This document shows positions 5,639 through 12,399 of a DNA stretch of 20,533 nt, in pieces (the stretch's first letter is position 1; the number at the start of each line of letters is the position of its first letter). Under the pieces are notes generated by a model. The model worked only from the letters and a program-made list of their open reading frames with translations. It did not search any database and was not told where the DNA came from. The translations under genes were made by a program, and so were the position numbers. The DNA comes from DASWYB01 sp036405195 (GTDB taxonomy: Bacteria > Patescibacteriota > UBA1384 > 2-12-FULL-50-11 > DASWYB01): NCBI GenBank assembly GCA_036405195.1, contig DASWYB010000044.1:1-20533 (forward strand), written 5' to 3'.

Positions 5639-6979
5639 ATGCAGTCACTCTTTTCTGACCCTTCGAAAATCATTTATACCGTCAAAGAATTTAATGAACT
5701 CGTTAACATTGTCCTCACCGAGAAGGTAGGGGAAGTGTCCATTCAAGGCGAAATTACCGGGTACCAAATCCGACAAGGCAAATGGATTTCCTTTGACCTT
5801 AAAGACTCCGAAAGCGTGATTAACTGCTTTGCCACGACCTACCAAATTGATATGCCTTTGTCTGATGGTATGGAAGTAGTGGTCACAGGCACGCCACGTT
5901 TGTATGTCCCATATGGCAAATACAGCTTTAATGTTCGAAATGTACAACTCAAAGGTGAGGGAGCACTCAAAAAAGCCTTCGAGGATTTAAAAAAGAAGCT
6001 CACAACCGAAGGGCTCTTTGATCCCATCCACAAGAGATCGCTCCCACGCTTTCCCGAGAAAATTGGGATCATCACAAGTGGCGAAGGTGCCGCCGTGAAC
6101 GACATTCTTAAAGTGATAAACGGACGATGGGGAGGGCTGGAGATTTATTTAGCACCCGTATTAGTCCAGGGGAAAAATGCGCCTGATGAGCTCGTTGGTG
6201 CCATTCAATACTTTAATCAGCGCTTTCCCGTTGATGTGGTTATTTTTGGGCGAGGCGGAGGATCTCTCGAAGATTTACAGGCTTTTAACAGCGAACGTGT
6301 TGCCCGCGCAATTTTCGCTTCTCGAATTCCGATTGTGGCGGGTATTGGGCACGAGCACAACACCTCTATTGCTGATCTCGTTGCCGATGTTCGCGCTGCC
6401 ACCCCCAGCAACGCCGCCGAAATTTGCGTGCCGGACCGAGCTGCAATCGCTCGAGAAGTAGAATTTCTTTCTCATAAGGCAGAACGGCTGGTACAGCAAC
6501 GCATTATGAGCCATCGCCATCACCTTAATAATCAAACGCAAACCTTAGAGCTCTTTGTGAGTACACGCTTTGCTCGCATCCGATCTTTAATTACCCGGGT
6601 ACCGCAACTGCTTCATTCGTATCAAGAGAAGACGCGCCTTATACACCAAAAAATTGCCATGAGCCACACTCATCTCAGCCAGAGAATGAACGACCGATTC
6701 GAGACTTCTCTTCGTCAGCTCAAAGAAAAAGAAAAACTCCTGGCAGCACTCAATCCAACCGCCATCCTGAAACGGGGCTACAGTATTACGTACGCCACGG
6801 GCACCGGTACCCCAATTACCCGTTTGGCAGACATTCCCGCCGATGGTAGAATCAGAACGGCCTTAAGTGACGGAATTATTGAATCCCATATATCAGAAGC
6901 GGGAAGAGAGATTAAAAAATCGCCGCCAGCCAAAACCGTTAAAATCACCTTAGAAAAAGCGCAAGAAACTTTATTTTAA
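5639..6979 (+). CDS. xseA: Exodeoxyribonuclease VII large subunit, with an Asn in a catalytic position
   Basis: This 446-residue catalytic subunit of exonuclease VII degrades single-stranded DNA to oligonucleotides. An N-terminal OB fold (about 12-105) contains SIQGEITGYQ. The nuclease core (about 130-330) shows KIGIITSGEGAAVNDIL with Asp155, FGRGGGSLEDL with Arg205, and GIGHEHNTSIADLVAD with His238. A helical C-terminal region follows, ending in LNPTAILKRGYSIT. In the family the core motif is normally GHExD. Here the last position is Asn241 rather than Asp. The start is fixed by a -10 element 7 nt upstream (leaderless). The small subunit follows after 15 bases. Confidence 0.95.
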   Translation: MQSLFSDPSKIIYTVKEFNELVNIVLTEKVGEVSIQGEITGYQIRQGKWISFDLKDSESVINCFATTYQIDMPLSDGMEVVVTGTPRLYVPYGKYSFNVRNVQLKGEGALKKAFEDLKKKLTTEGLFDPIHKRSLPRFPEKIGIITSGEGAAVNDILKVINGRWGGLEIYLAPVLVQGKNAPDELVGAIQYFNQRFPVDVVIFGRGGGSLEDLQAFNSERVARAIFASRIPIVAGIGHEHNTSIADLVADVRAATPSNAAEICVPDRAAIAREVEFLSHKAERLVQQRIMSHRHHLNNQTQTLELFVSTRFARIRSLITRVPQLLHSYQEKTRLIHQKIAMSHTHLSQRMNDRFETSLRQLKEKEKLLAALNPTAILKRGYSITYATGTGTPITRLADIPADGRIRTALSDGIIESHISEAGREIKKSPPAKTVKITLEKAQETLF

Positions 6980-6994
6980 TTTAAAGGACACCCT

Positions 6995-7219
6995 ATGCAA
7001 AAAGAACAAAAGTTTGAAGAGATTGTAACAGAACTCGAAACAATCGTTTCGGAGCTTGATAGCTCTATCGGCCTCGAAGAATCCCTCAAAAAATTCGAAC
7101 GTGGAATGGAATTAGCCAAGCACGCCGAGGAACGTTTAAAAACTATCGAAAATAAATTCCAAAAGATTCAACAGCAGTTTGTTCCCGAAGCCGAGGTAAT
7201 TGAGCAAACAGAGGAATAA
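6995..7219 (+). CDS. xseB: Exodeoxyribonuclease VII small subunit
   Basis: This 74-residue helical protein has the XseB pattern FEEIVTELETIVSELDSS followed by LEESLKKFERGMELAKHAEERL. It binds the helical region of XseA and is needed for a stable, active complex. Length is typical. The start follows AAAGGA and the gene lies 15 bases after xseA, so the two are co-transcribed. The last residues (VIEQTEE) are acidic and variable in the family. Confidence 0.95.
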   Translation: MQKEQKFEEIVTELETIVSELDSSIGLEESLKKFERGMELAKHAEERLKTIENKFQKIQQQFVPEAEVIEQTEE

Positions 7220-7256
7220 ACTTATGCGCCTTTTCCGGTAGTAACAAACAACTAAG

Positions 7257-7296
7257 AAAAAACACTCTCTCCCCGATGGAGAGAGTGTTTTTTCTC
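7257..7296 (+). terminator. Terminator of xseAB
   Basis: The stem is 16 bp and perfect: six A-T pairs, then ACTCTCTCC-type sequence (7257-7272), with its complement at 7278-7293 and loop CCGAT. The arm ends in six T. It could work in both directions. Confidence 0.95.
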
Positions 7297-7305
7297 CTGC
7301 CTGTA

Positions 7306-7334
7306 TTGCCCGAATAGCCAGTATATGTTATTAT
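7306..7334 (+). promoter_or_regulatory. Promoter of the orphan 305-residue gene
   Basis: TTGCCC (7306-7311), a 17-nt spacer and TATTAT (7329-7334). The predicted start is near 7341, leaving a 30-nt leader with AGGAG. Confidence 0.65.
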
Positions 7335-7370
7335 TGGTACGTTCGCTCCGTGACCATAGGAGATAGATCC

Positions 7371-8288
7371 ATGAATCGTGAGTGGCAGAAGATTTGTGTA
7401 ATCTGCCTCACCGTGCCGGATATTGGCACTCCACAAGCCCCCACAGAAGGGGATGCGGTAATTACGGTACAAACCCAGATCGCTGCGCATATGATGAAAA
7501 CGGTTGGCGTGGAACTGGGGACGTATACACGGCTAGCCGCTGCAATTGGTCCGGACACCCGGCCGATGCTGCTCCCTAAAGCAATGTATGAAGGCCCCAC
7601 ACCTGAAAGGCCAAACTCAGGTCCACCTCCATCGGGACGATGGGCCCACCTACAAGGCAGATACCCCATCCTAAGGTCTCGCCCAGAGTCTCCGTGCCTC
7701 TTGAACCCCCCTCCGGAAAACTCGATCCCGCTCCAAATTATGACCGCGTTTCTCAACGGAGTGGGACAGTCTGACTGTCCCATCTACGAGGATAACGTCT
7801 TCGCCTTGGAGTGCCGGGACAATGCGCTTGGAAAGTCTTTCGGAGCCATGCTTGAGCCAGCCTTACGCCAGAGCGTAGGGGACAGGATCATGCGTCAGTT
7901 GCGGAAGCACTATACCCCTGGAGTCAGTGGACTCATGGGCGATCCTTCGTTGATCTATCACCTTGGTCAACAACGGATCAAGCTCTGGACGTACATTAAG
8001 TATGTCGCCGAGCTGATCGACGACCGACAAGTGGACGGATTTGATCCCGGAAGTAACTTTGCCATTCTGCTCGTACTGCAACATCCGTTTGCAATCGAGC
8101 AGATCTGGCATACCCTCGTCGGTGAACGGCAAGTGCCCCCAGGGGGCGCAATGCTGAACACCTATCATCGCAAGGTGGTAGAAGGTGAGGACTACATGTA
8201 CCTGGCGAAAGCCGCTCGTGTCTATCCGCCCAGCATTGGCCGTAGACCAGTCATTGTGGGGTTCCCCCCGCCCCCTCTCCTTCGCTAG
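7371..8288 (+). CDS. Unrecognised 305-residue soluble protein
   Basis: The ATG at 7371 was chosen because AGGAG (7358-7362) lies 8 nt upstream; an alternative start at 7350 would precede that site. The frame is open for 918 bases and ends at TAG before a strong terminator, so it is very likely real. No signal peptide or membrane helix is visible. The N-terminus has a CVIC pair (Cys9, Cys12 region). Residues about 70-120 are Pro/Gly/Arg-rich and probably disordered. The second half (about 120-290) is more globular, with QQRIKLWTYIKYVAELIDD and FAILLVLQHPFAIEQIWHTL. The C-terminus ends in four Pro and LLR. I know no family with this pattern. It is monocistronic with its own promoter and terminator. 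Confidence 0.75.
   Translation: MNREWQKICVICLTVPDIGTPQAPTEGDAVITVQTQIAAHMMKTVGVELGTYTRLAAAIGPDTRPMLLPKAMYEGPTPERPNSGPPPSGRWAHLQGRYPILRSRPESPCLLNPPPENSIPLQIMTAFLNGVGQSDCPIYEDNVFALECRDNALGKSFGAMLEPALRQSVGDRIMRQLRKHYTPGVSGLMGDPSLIYHLGQQRIKLWTYIKYVAELIDDRQVDGFDPGSNFAILLVLQHPFAIEQIWHTLVGERQVPPGGAMLNTYHRKVVEGEDYMYLAKAARVYPPSIGRRPVIVGFPPPPLLR
7762..7782. repeat. 21-bp palindrome inside a coding region
   Basis: TGGGACAGTC, a central T, then GACTGTCCCA. This is a perfect 10-bp inverted repeat with a single-base centre, within the 305-residue gene. It encodes part of VGQSDCPI. Confidence 0.8.
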
Positions 8289-8299
8289 AAGGCAAGATC

Positions 8300-8342
8300 G
8301 CCCCGGGCGCCACTCTATGGCGCCGGGGGCTTTTCTTTTTTC
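8300..8342 (+). terminator. Terminator of the 305-residue gene
   Basis: Arms GCCCCGGGCGCCA (8300-8312) and TGGCGCCGGGGGC (8318-8330) form 13 pairs with one G-G mismatch. A tract of T with one C follows (8331-8341). Confidence 0.95.
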
Positions 8343-8351
8343 TGGTATAAT
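8343..8351 (+). promoter_or_regulatory. Extended -10 for the 8358 operon, leaderless arrangement
   Basis: TGGTATAAT (TGn plus perfect TATAAT at 8346-8351) ends 6 nt before the ATG at 8358. It starts immediately at the end of the preceding terminator. Confidence 0.75.
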
Positions 8352-8357
8352 TTGAGC

Positions 8358-8756
8358 ATGCACAAGATTTTTTCGCGCATTGTCATTGGACTGCTCATTC
8401 TTTTTGGTCTCTATATAATGCTCGGAAACTTAGATTCTCTGCTCGATTATCAGGATTTTAAGATGATCATTGTCTACGGGCTAGATCTAGCCAAAGATGC
8501 AATCCATATTTACCTCGGATTTTTAGCTTGGCTGATTTCAGTTCTGTTTTTTCATCGCTCACCTCGAACACCACAGGTTTTGGTGCTTGGCTTTGTATTT
8601 TCTCTCCTTATGGAGTTAGCCGACATACGGGGAGATTGGATTCAATACCGTTCTCCTGACTGGATGGGCAGTCTTCACGACATCGTCCATACCAATATGA
8701 TCCCGACTTTACTCTTCATCTTTTTTCGAACCTATAAAGAGGAAGAAATAAAATGA
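8358..8756 (+). CDS. VanZ-like small membrane protein
   Basis: The 132-residue protein has about four membrane helices: near 5-22, 48-68, 76-92 and 112-126. The pattern DAIHIYLGFLAWL, then ELADIRGDWIQYRSPDWMG with SLHDIVHTN, resembles the VanZ fold (His after an acidic residue, then Glu, Arg, Ser, Asp and Asn in a conserved loop). The match is by eye and tentative. The ATG at 8358 is preferred over an earlier TTG because TATAAT lies 6 nt before it. The stop overlaps the Nudix start (ATGA at 8753-8756), so the two are translationally coupled. Confidence 0.7.
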   Translation: MHKIFSRIVIGLLILFGLYIMLGNLDSLLDYQDFKMIIVYGLDLAKDAIHIYLGFLAWLISVLFFHRSPRTPQVLVLGFVFSLLMELADIRGDWIQYRSPDWMGSLHDIVHTNMIPTLLFIFFRTYKEEEIK

Positions 8757-9160
8757 ATCATCGAGTGGTAGCCTCTGCTGTAATCTATAAAGATAATCAT
8801 ATCCTTATCGCAAAACGAGCAGCAACAAAAAAAGTTTTTCCAAACGCATGGGAAATACCAGGCGGAAAAGTAGAGGTGGGGGAGAGTCCTCAGCAAGCAC
8901 TTAAAAGAGAAGTAAAAGAGGAACTGGGAATCGATATCGAAGTTATGCAACCACTCTGCGTATACAGTTCCCAAATTGGCAATGAATGGTGGACCGAGAT
9001 AGACTTTGTAGCTGTATTACTTTTGCCATCTCAAACTATTACTCTTAATACCCACGACCATTCTGACTACGCATGGATTAATCAGTCACAAATTGATGAA
9101 TATTTTGATGAGACAGATAACAATGGAAGGGCTGTTCGCCAAGCGTTTCAAGAGTTATGA
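8753..9160 (+). CDS. Nudix hydrolase, MutT-like
   Basis: The 135-residue product carries a complete Nudix box at residues 38-60, starting GKVEVGE and ending REVKEELGI (Gly38, Glu44, Arg52, Glu53, Glu56, Glu57, Gly59). The residues just before it, AWEIPGG, are typical of MutT-like enzymes that hydrolyse oxidised or non-canonical nucleotides. Length is normal for MutT. The start overlaps the upstream stop by four bases and the stop overlaps the next start, so it sits in a tight operon with an AlkD-like repair protein. A role in cleaning the nucleotide pool is the likeliest. The exact substrate cannot be read from the sequence. Confidence 0.92.
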   Translation: MNHRVVASAVIYKDNHILIAKRAATKKVFPNAWEIPGGKVEVGESPQQALKREVKEELGIDIEVMQPLCVYSSQIGNEWWTEIDFVAVLLLPSQTITLNTHDHSDYAWINQSQIDEYFDETDNNGRAVRQAFQEL

Positions 9161-9834
9161 CACTTATAGATGAAATCCTTACAGACCTCAAATCACTTGA
9201 GTCTGAAAAGAATCGAGCAGGTATGGCGCGATTTGGCATCCAAGTTGAACACGCCTACGGTGTTTCAGTTGCCAATATTCGCAGACTGGCCAAACCCTAT
9301 AGGCATAACCATGAACTAGCGCTTGAATTATGGAAAACCGGTATTCATGAAGCCCGCATTTTGGCCGCAATCATCGACGACCCAAAGCAAGTAACCCCGG
9401 AGCAAATGGACAGGTGGGTTCAGAATTTTAACTCCTGGGATCTTTGCGATCAAACCTGCAGCCTCTTCGACAAAACTCCTCATGCCGTGGCAAAAATAAA
9501 AGAGTGGACGACACGTGAAAAAGAATTTGAAAAGCGAGCTGGCTTTGCCCTCCTGGCTGAATTAGCATGGCACAGCAAGACAGAACCCGATCAAACATTC
9601 TTGGATTTACTTCCACTCATAGAACGAGAAGCTCATGACGATCGAAATTACGTCAAGAAAGCTGCTAACTGGGCATTACGTGAAATCGGCAAACGTAGCA
9701 TGAGACTTCATGCCGAAGCCATCAAATTAGCACAGCGGCTCCAAACTCACGACTCAAAATCAGCCCGATGGATCGCGAGCGACGCTCTACGAGAACTGAC
9801 GGCCGAAAAAACGCTCTCTCGCATCAACAAGTAA
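9157..9834 (+). CDS. AlkD-like DNA alkylation repair protein
   Basis: The 225-residue protein is built of HEAT-like helical repeats, as in AlkC/AlkD glycosylases that remove positively charged alkylated bases without flipping them. Recognisable pieces are YGVSVANIRRLAK (about 34-46), HEARILAAIIDDP (about 64-76), NSWDLCDQTC (about 107-116), FEKRAGFALLAELA (about 140-153) and DDRNYVKKAANWALREIGKR (about 173-192). The Trp-Asp pair in NSWDLCD corresponds to the conserved pair in the AlkD active site. It overlaps the Nudix stop (ATGA), so repair of nucleotide pool and DNA are encoded together. It converges with the minus-strand ABC permease, ending 4 bases before that gene's stop. No clear terminator separates them. 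Confidence 0.9.
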   Translation: MTLIDEILTDLKSLESEKNRAGMARFGIQVEHAYGVSVANIRRLAKPYRHNHELALELWKTGIHEARILAAIIDDPKQVTPEQMDRWVQNFNSWDLCDQTCSLFDKTPHAVAKIKEWTTREKEFEKRAGFALLAELAWHSKTEPDQTFLDLLPLIEREAHDDRNYVKKAANWALREIGKRSMRLHAEAIKLAQRLQTHDSKSARWIASDALRELTAEKTLSRINK

Positions 9835-9838
9835 AAAG

Positions 9839-11107
9839 CTATTTTTTCTTTGAAAAGTTAAGCTTGAGCGTGACTATGTAGTCACTTGAGAAAATACGGC
9901 TGGCAGCGTACACGGCGACCAAGAAGAATGCCAATTCATAGAGAATCCCATAGAGTACTGCCGGATAATGATGTAAGGCGATATTTTGAATTGCCAAGAA
10001 GGGATGAGCAAATGGAATTGCGTAGACCGCCCATTGTGCCGCCTGAGGAAGAGTCGAAAAATCAGTTAGCATAACCAAGAAGTAGGGGATCATAACCAAA
10101 ACCATCAGTGGCGTAACTACCCCTTGAACACTTTTTACGTCTTCGGCAAACGCACCTAAAATAAGTGCCACTGATAATGCCGCCAAAATACCAACAAAAA
10201 GGGATAACCCTAAGAGGGCATATTCTAGGGCGCCGAACTTTAGTCCCAATGAACGAAGAGCTTCGGCCGTTGCTCCTTGTACGTCCATAGACAGACCACC
10301 TGTTACACCGTCCATATAAGAACGAAAGCCAATCATATAGACCGCAGAGAACAGTAACGCCATGAGACCAGCCGCAACCAGCTTTGCAGCCACAATCGAC
10401 TGACGGCTAACCGGCGTACTGAGTAGTGTTTCCAAGGTTTTATTTTCTTTTTCTGTCGCAATCGAAGTAGCGATCAGCTGAGACGCAAAGACAATAACCA
10501 GAAAGAGGATAATAGGGATGAAGTATGTTTGCGACTGCACAAACCCTAAAACTTCTTCATAGCTTACATGAGCCTCTCGATCTGCAACCGCAACAAATTC
10601 ATCAACGTGAATCGGCTGCTTGGCAAACGCTGGATCAAGCGAAGTCTGGCTCTTGAGCAATTGGTTACTTACTGCTTCGTTAATCGCCGCCACGGCACCT
10701 TTCACAATCGCTTGCTTAGTCGAGGCAGAGGCGGAAAGACTGCGTACAAACGTATGTAGCTCCAAGGTTGGAGACTGCGCTGATTGTACTTTATCTTCGA
10801 GGTCAGCAGGAATCAGTAAATAAGCGACACTGTTATTCGTTTGGGCGAGAGTCGCACCATCTTCCAGCTTGGCGGAAACGACTTTAAAATTACTCGCCCC
10901 AAGCGCTGTCGTAATCTGCTGTGACAGAGACGAGTTATCTTGATCAATCACGGTAATGGTCTGTGGGGATTTTGCTTTTTCGGACTCGATCTTACCAATT
11001 TTGCCAATTGCACCAAACAAAACAACTGTCACCAAAATCGGTAATACCATTAAAGGAGTCAATAGTTCGCGGATTTCTTTTTTGAGTAGAAGGAAGAATT
11101 TTTTCAT
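9839..11107 (-). CDS. ABC-2 type transporter permease, NatB-like
   Basis: The 422-residue integral membrane protein starts with KEIRELLTPLMVLPILVTVV (first helix at about 16-38). A large extracytoplasmic domain follows at about 40-185 (TITVIDQDNSSLSQQITTAL). Five further helices lie at about 193-215, 240-262, 295-320, 330-355 and 385-405. The loop ATEKENKTLETLLSTPVSR, before the third helix, is typical of NatB/CcmB-like ABC-2 permeases that export drugs, ions or peptides. Its start overlaps the stop of the ATPase gene by 4 bases, so the two form one exporter. The substrate is unknown. Confidence 0.92.
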   Translation of the reverse strand: MKKFFLLLKKEIRELLTPLMVLPILVTVVLFGAIGKIGKIESEKAKSPQTITVIDQDNSSLSQQITTALGASNFKVVSAKLEDGATLAQTNNSVAYLLIPADLEDKVQSAQSPTLELHTFVRSLSASASTKQAIVKGAVAAINEAVSNQLLKSQTSLDPAFAKQPIHVDEFVAVADREAHVSYEEVLGFVQSQTYFIPIILFLVIVFASQLIATSIATEKENKTLETLLSTPVSRQSIVAAKLVAAGLMALLFSAVYMIGFRSYMDGVTGGLSMDVQGATAEALRSLGLKFGALEYALLGLSLFVGILAALSVALILGAFAEDVKSVQGVVTPLMVLVMIPYFLVMLTDFSTLPQAAQWAVYAIPFAHPFLAIQNIALHHYPAVLYGILYELAFFLVAVYAASRIFSSDYIVTLKLNFSKKK

Positions 11108-11829
11108 AAGACTATAGCGAGGAAGACCTCTTCCAGATTTGTGGCATTATACTTTTTCTTTAGTTCAGCAGGAGTACCAACTTCAAGCAGTTTACCTTTA
11201 TTCATAATTCCCACCCTGTCAGATAAAAATTCAATCTCAAGCATATTATGGCTCGACAACAATACGGACATACCATGCGATGCTAAATCTTTAATAGATT
11301 TACGAATTTCGACAGCATTAATAATGTCAAGGCCGCTCGTTGGTTCGTCGAGAATCGCTAACTTCGGCTTTGACATAACGGTCCGTGCGAGTAATAACTT
11401 ACGGGTCATACCTTTGCTGTAGGTACTTATTTTATCGTTTAAACGGTTCCCCAAACCAGTTAATCCCCGAGCAAATTCCAGGCTCTCTTTAACCTCTTGA
11501 GCATCTTTGGCATAGAGACCCGCCATAAAGGTCAGGTAATCAATGCCACGTAAGTTTTTATAAGCTCCGGCTTCTTCCGGTAAATAGCTAATAACTTCAC
11601 GCACTTTAGCTGGATCTTTATGCACGCTATGGTCTGCGACGAGCACGTCTCCCCCAGTAGGAGAAAGAATAGTTGTGACCATCCGAAGCGTAGTTGATTT
11701 GCCCGCCCCGTTTGGACCGATCAATGCAAAAATTTCACGTTCGGAAATCGAAAAAGAAATATCATCAACGGCAGCAAGAGCACCATAGTGTTTCGAAAGA
11801 TTTTTCACTTCAAGGATATGCTGTGACAT
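11104..11829 (-). CDS. ABC transporter ATP-binding protein, NatA-like
   Basis: The 241-residue ATPase has Walker A GPNGAGKST near residue 40, a Q-loop replaced by YLPEEAGAY, the signature YSKGMTRKL, Walker B LAILDEPTSGLD and the switch His in LLSSHNMLEIE. The GMTRKL form of the signature and the short length are typical of ATPases paired with ABC-2 exporters. It powers the permease encoded downstream with a 4-base overlap. The ATG at 11829 has no Shine-Dalgarno. Instead an extended -10 (TGGTACAGT) ends 6 nt upstream, so the mRNA is probably leaderless. Confidence 0.96.
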   Translation of the reverse strand: MSQHILEVKNLSKHYGALAAVDDISFSISEREIFALIGPNGAGKSTTLRMVTTILSPTGGDVLVADHSVHKDPAKVREVISYLPEEAGAYKNLRGIDYLTFMAGLYAKDAQEVKESLEFARGLTGLGNRLNDKISTYSKGMTRKLLLARTVMSKPKLAILDEPTSGLDIINAVEIRKSIKDLASHGMSVLLSSHNMLEIEFLSDRVGIMNKGKLLEVGTPAELKKKYNATNLEEVFLAIVL

Positions 11830-11835
11830 ACCAGA

Positions 11836-11844
11836 ACTGTACCA
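11836..11844 (-). promoter_or_regulatory. Extended -10 for the ABC operon, leaderless arrangement
   Basis: On the minus strand TGGTACAGT ends 6 nt before the ATG. Bases 11845-11976 are AT-rich and hold no gene. A TTGACT at 11915-11920 on the plus strand lacks a convincing -10. Confidence 0.6.
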
Positions 11845-11976
11845 ATATTTTCTGAGCCAATCCAGAGCGCATATAACGAAGCTTTTAATAAATAACCAAT
11901 GGAACGTTGTATTTTTGACTACAATTTAGCAAAAAGTAAATAGAAATCGGCGTATTACTTTGGCACTATATCCCTA

Positions 11977-12027
11977 CCACGGACATTCGCTTCTCCACTT
12001 TTAGGAGAACATCATATCTGTCCGTGG
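11977..12027 (+). promoter_or_regulatory. Nested hairpin before the DUF4112 gene
   Basis: Outer arms CCACGGACA (11977-11985) and TGTCCGTGG (12019-12027) are a perfect 9-bp repeat. Inside, TTCTCC (11991-11996) pairs with GGAGAA (12004-12009), hiding the only AGGAG in the region. No T-run follows. It may be a leader RNA or an operator. Confidence 0.5.
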
Positions 12028-12041
12028 ATTTATTGTCACAC

Positions 12042-12377
12042 ATGTCTAAATTATCTCCACACTATCAGAATGCCCGGCTCATTAGCCAATTCTTAGATCA
12101 AGAATTCAAAATCGGCTCGTTTCGTTTTGGACTTGATCCTATTATGGGACTCATACCCGGCATTGGCGATGTAATTCCTTTCCTTCTTGGCACTTATATT
12201 GTCTGGGTAGGAATGCAAGCTAAGTTACCACAAGAAGCAATAAGCCGGATGGTCGCCAATTTAGTTATCGATCTGGTAATTGGCGCAATTCCCATTGCTG
12301 GCGATATTGGTGATTTTTTCTTCCGCGCCAATAAACGCAACATGGAAATTCTTGAGCAATTTATCGTCAAAGAGTAG
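12042..12377 (+). CDS. DUF4112 small membrane protein
   Basis: The 111-residue protein matches DUF4112. It has a short helical N-terminus, FRFGLDPIMGLIPGIGDVIP (about 32-51), a hydrophobic segment to about 65, and the second conserved part LVIDLVIGAIPIAGDIGDFFFRANKRNMEIL (broken here as LVIDLVIGAIPIAGD and FFFRANKRN). Two hydrophobic helices are likely. The function of the family is not known. I prefer the ATG at 12042 over the in-frame GTG at 12024, which lies inside a hairpin arm. A weak TTTATT 7 nt before this ATG would make it another leaderless gene. It converges with the membrane protein on the other strand, 22 bases away. Confidence 0.85.
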   Translation: MSKLSPHYQNARLISQFLDQEFKIGSFRFGLDPIMGLIPGIGDVIPFLLGTYIVWVGMQAKLPQEAISRMVANLVIDLVIGAIPIAGDIGDFFFRANKRNMEILEQFIVKE

Positions 12378-12399
12378 AGTTAGCCCCTCTTCAAAACAA

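Noticed and set aside
8090..8288. Signal peptide or membrane helix at the end of the 305-residue protein
   Set aside because: The only hydrophobic run (ILLVLQHPFAIEQIW) is short and broken by His and Pro, so the protein is probably soluble.
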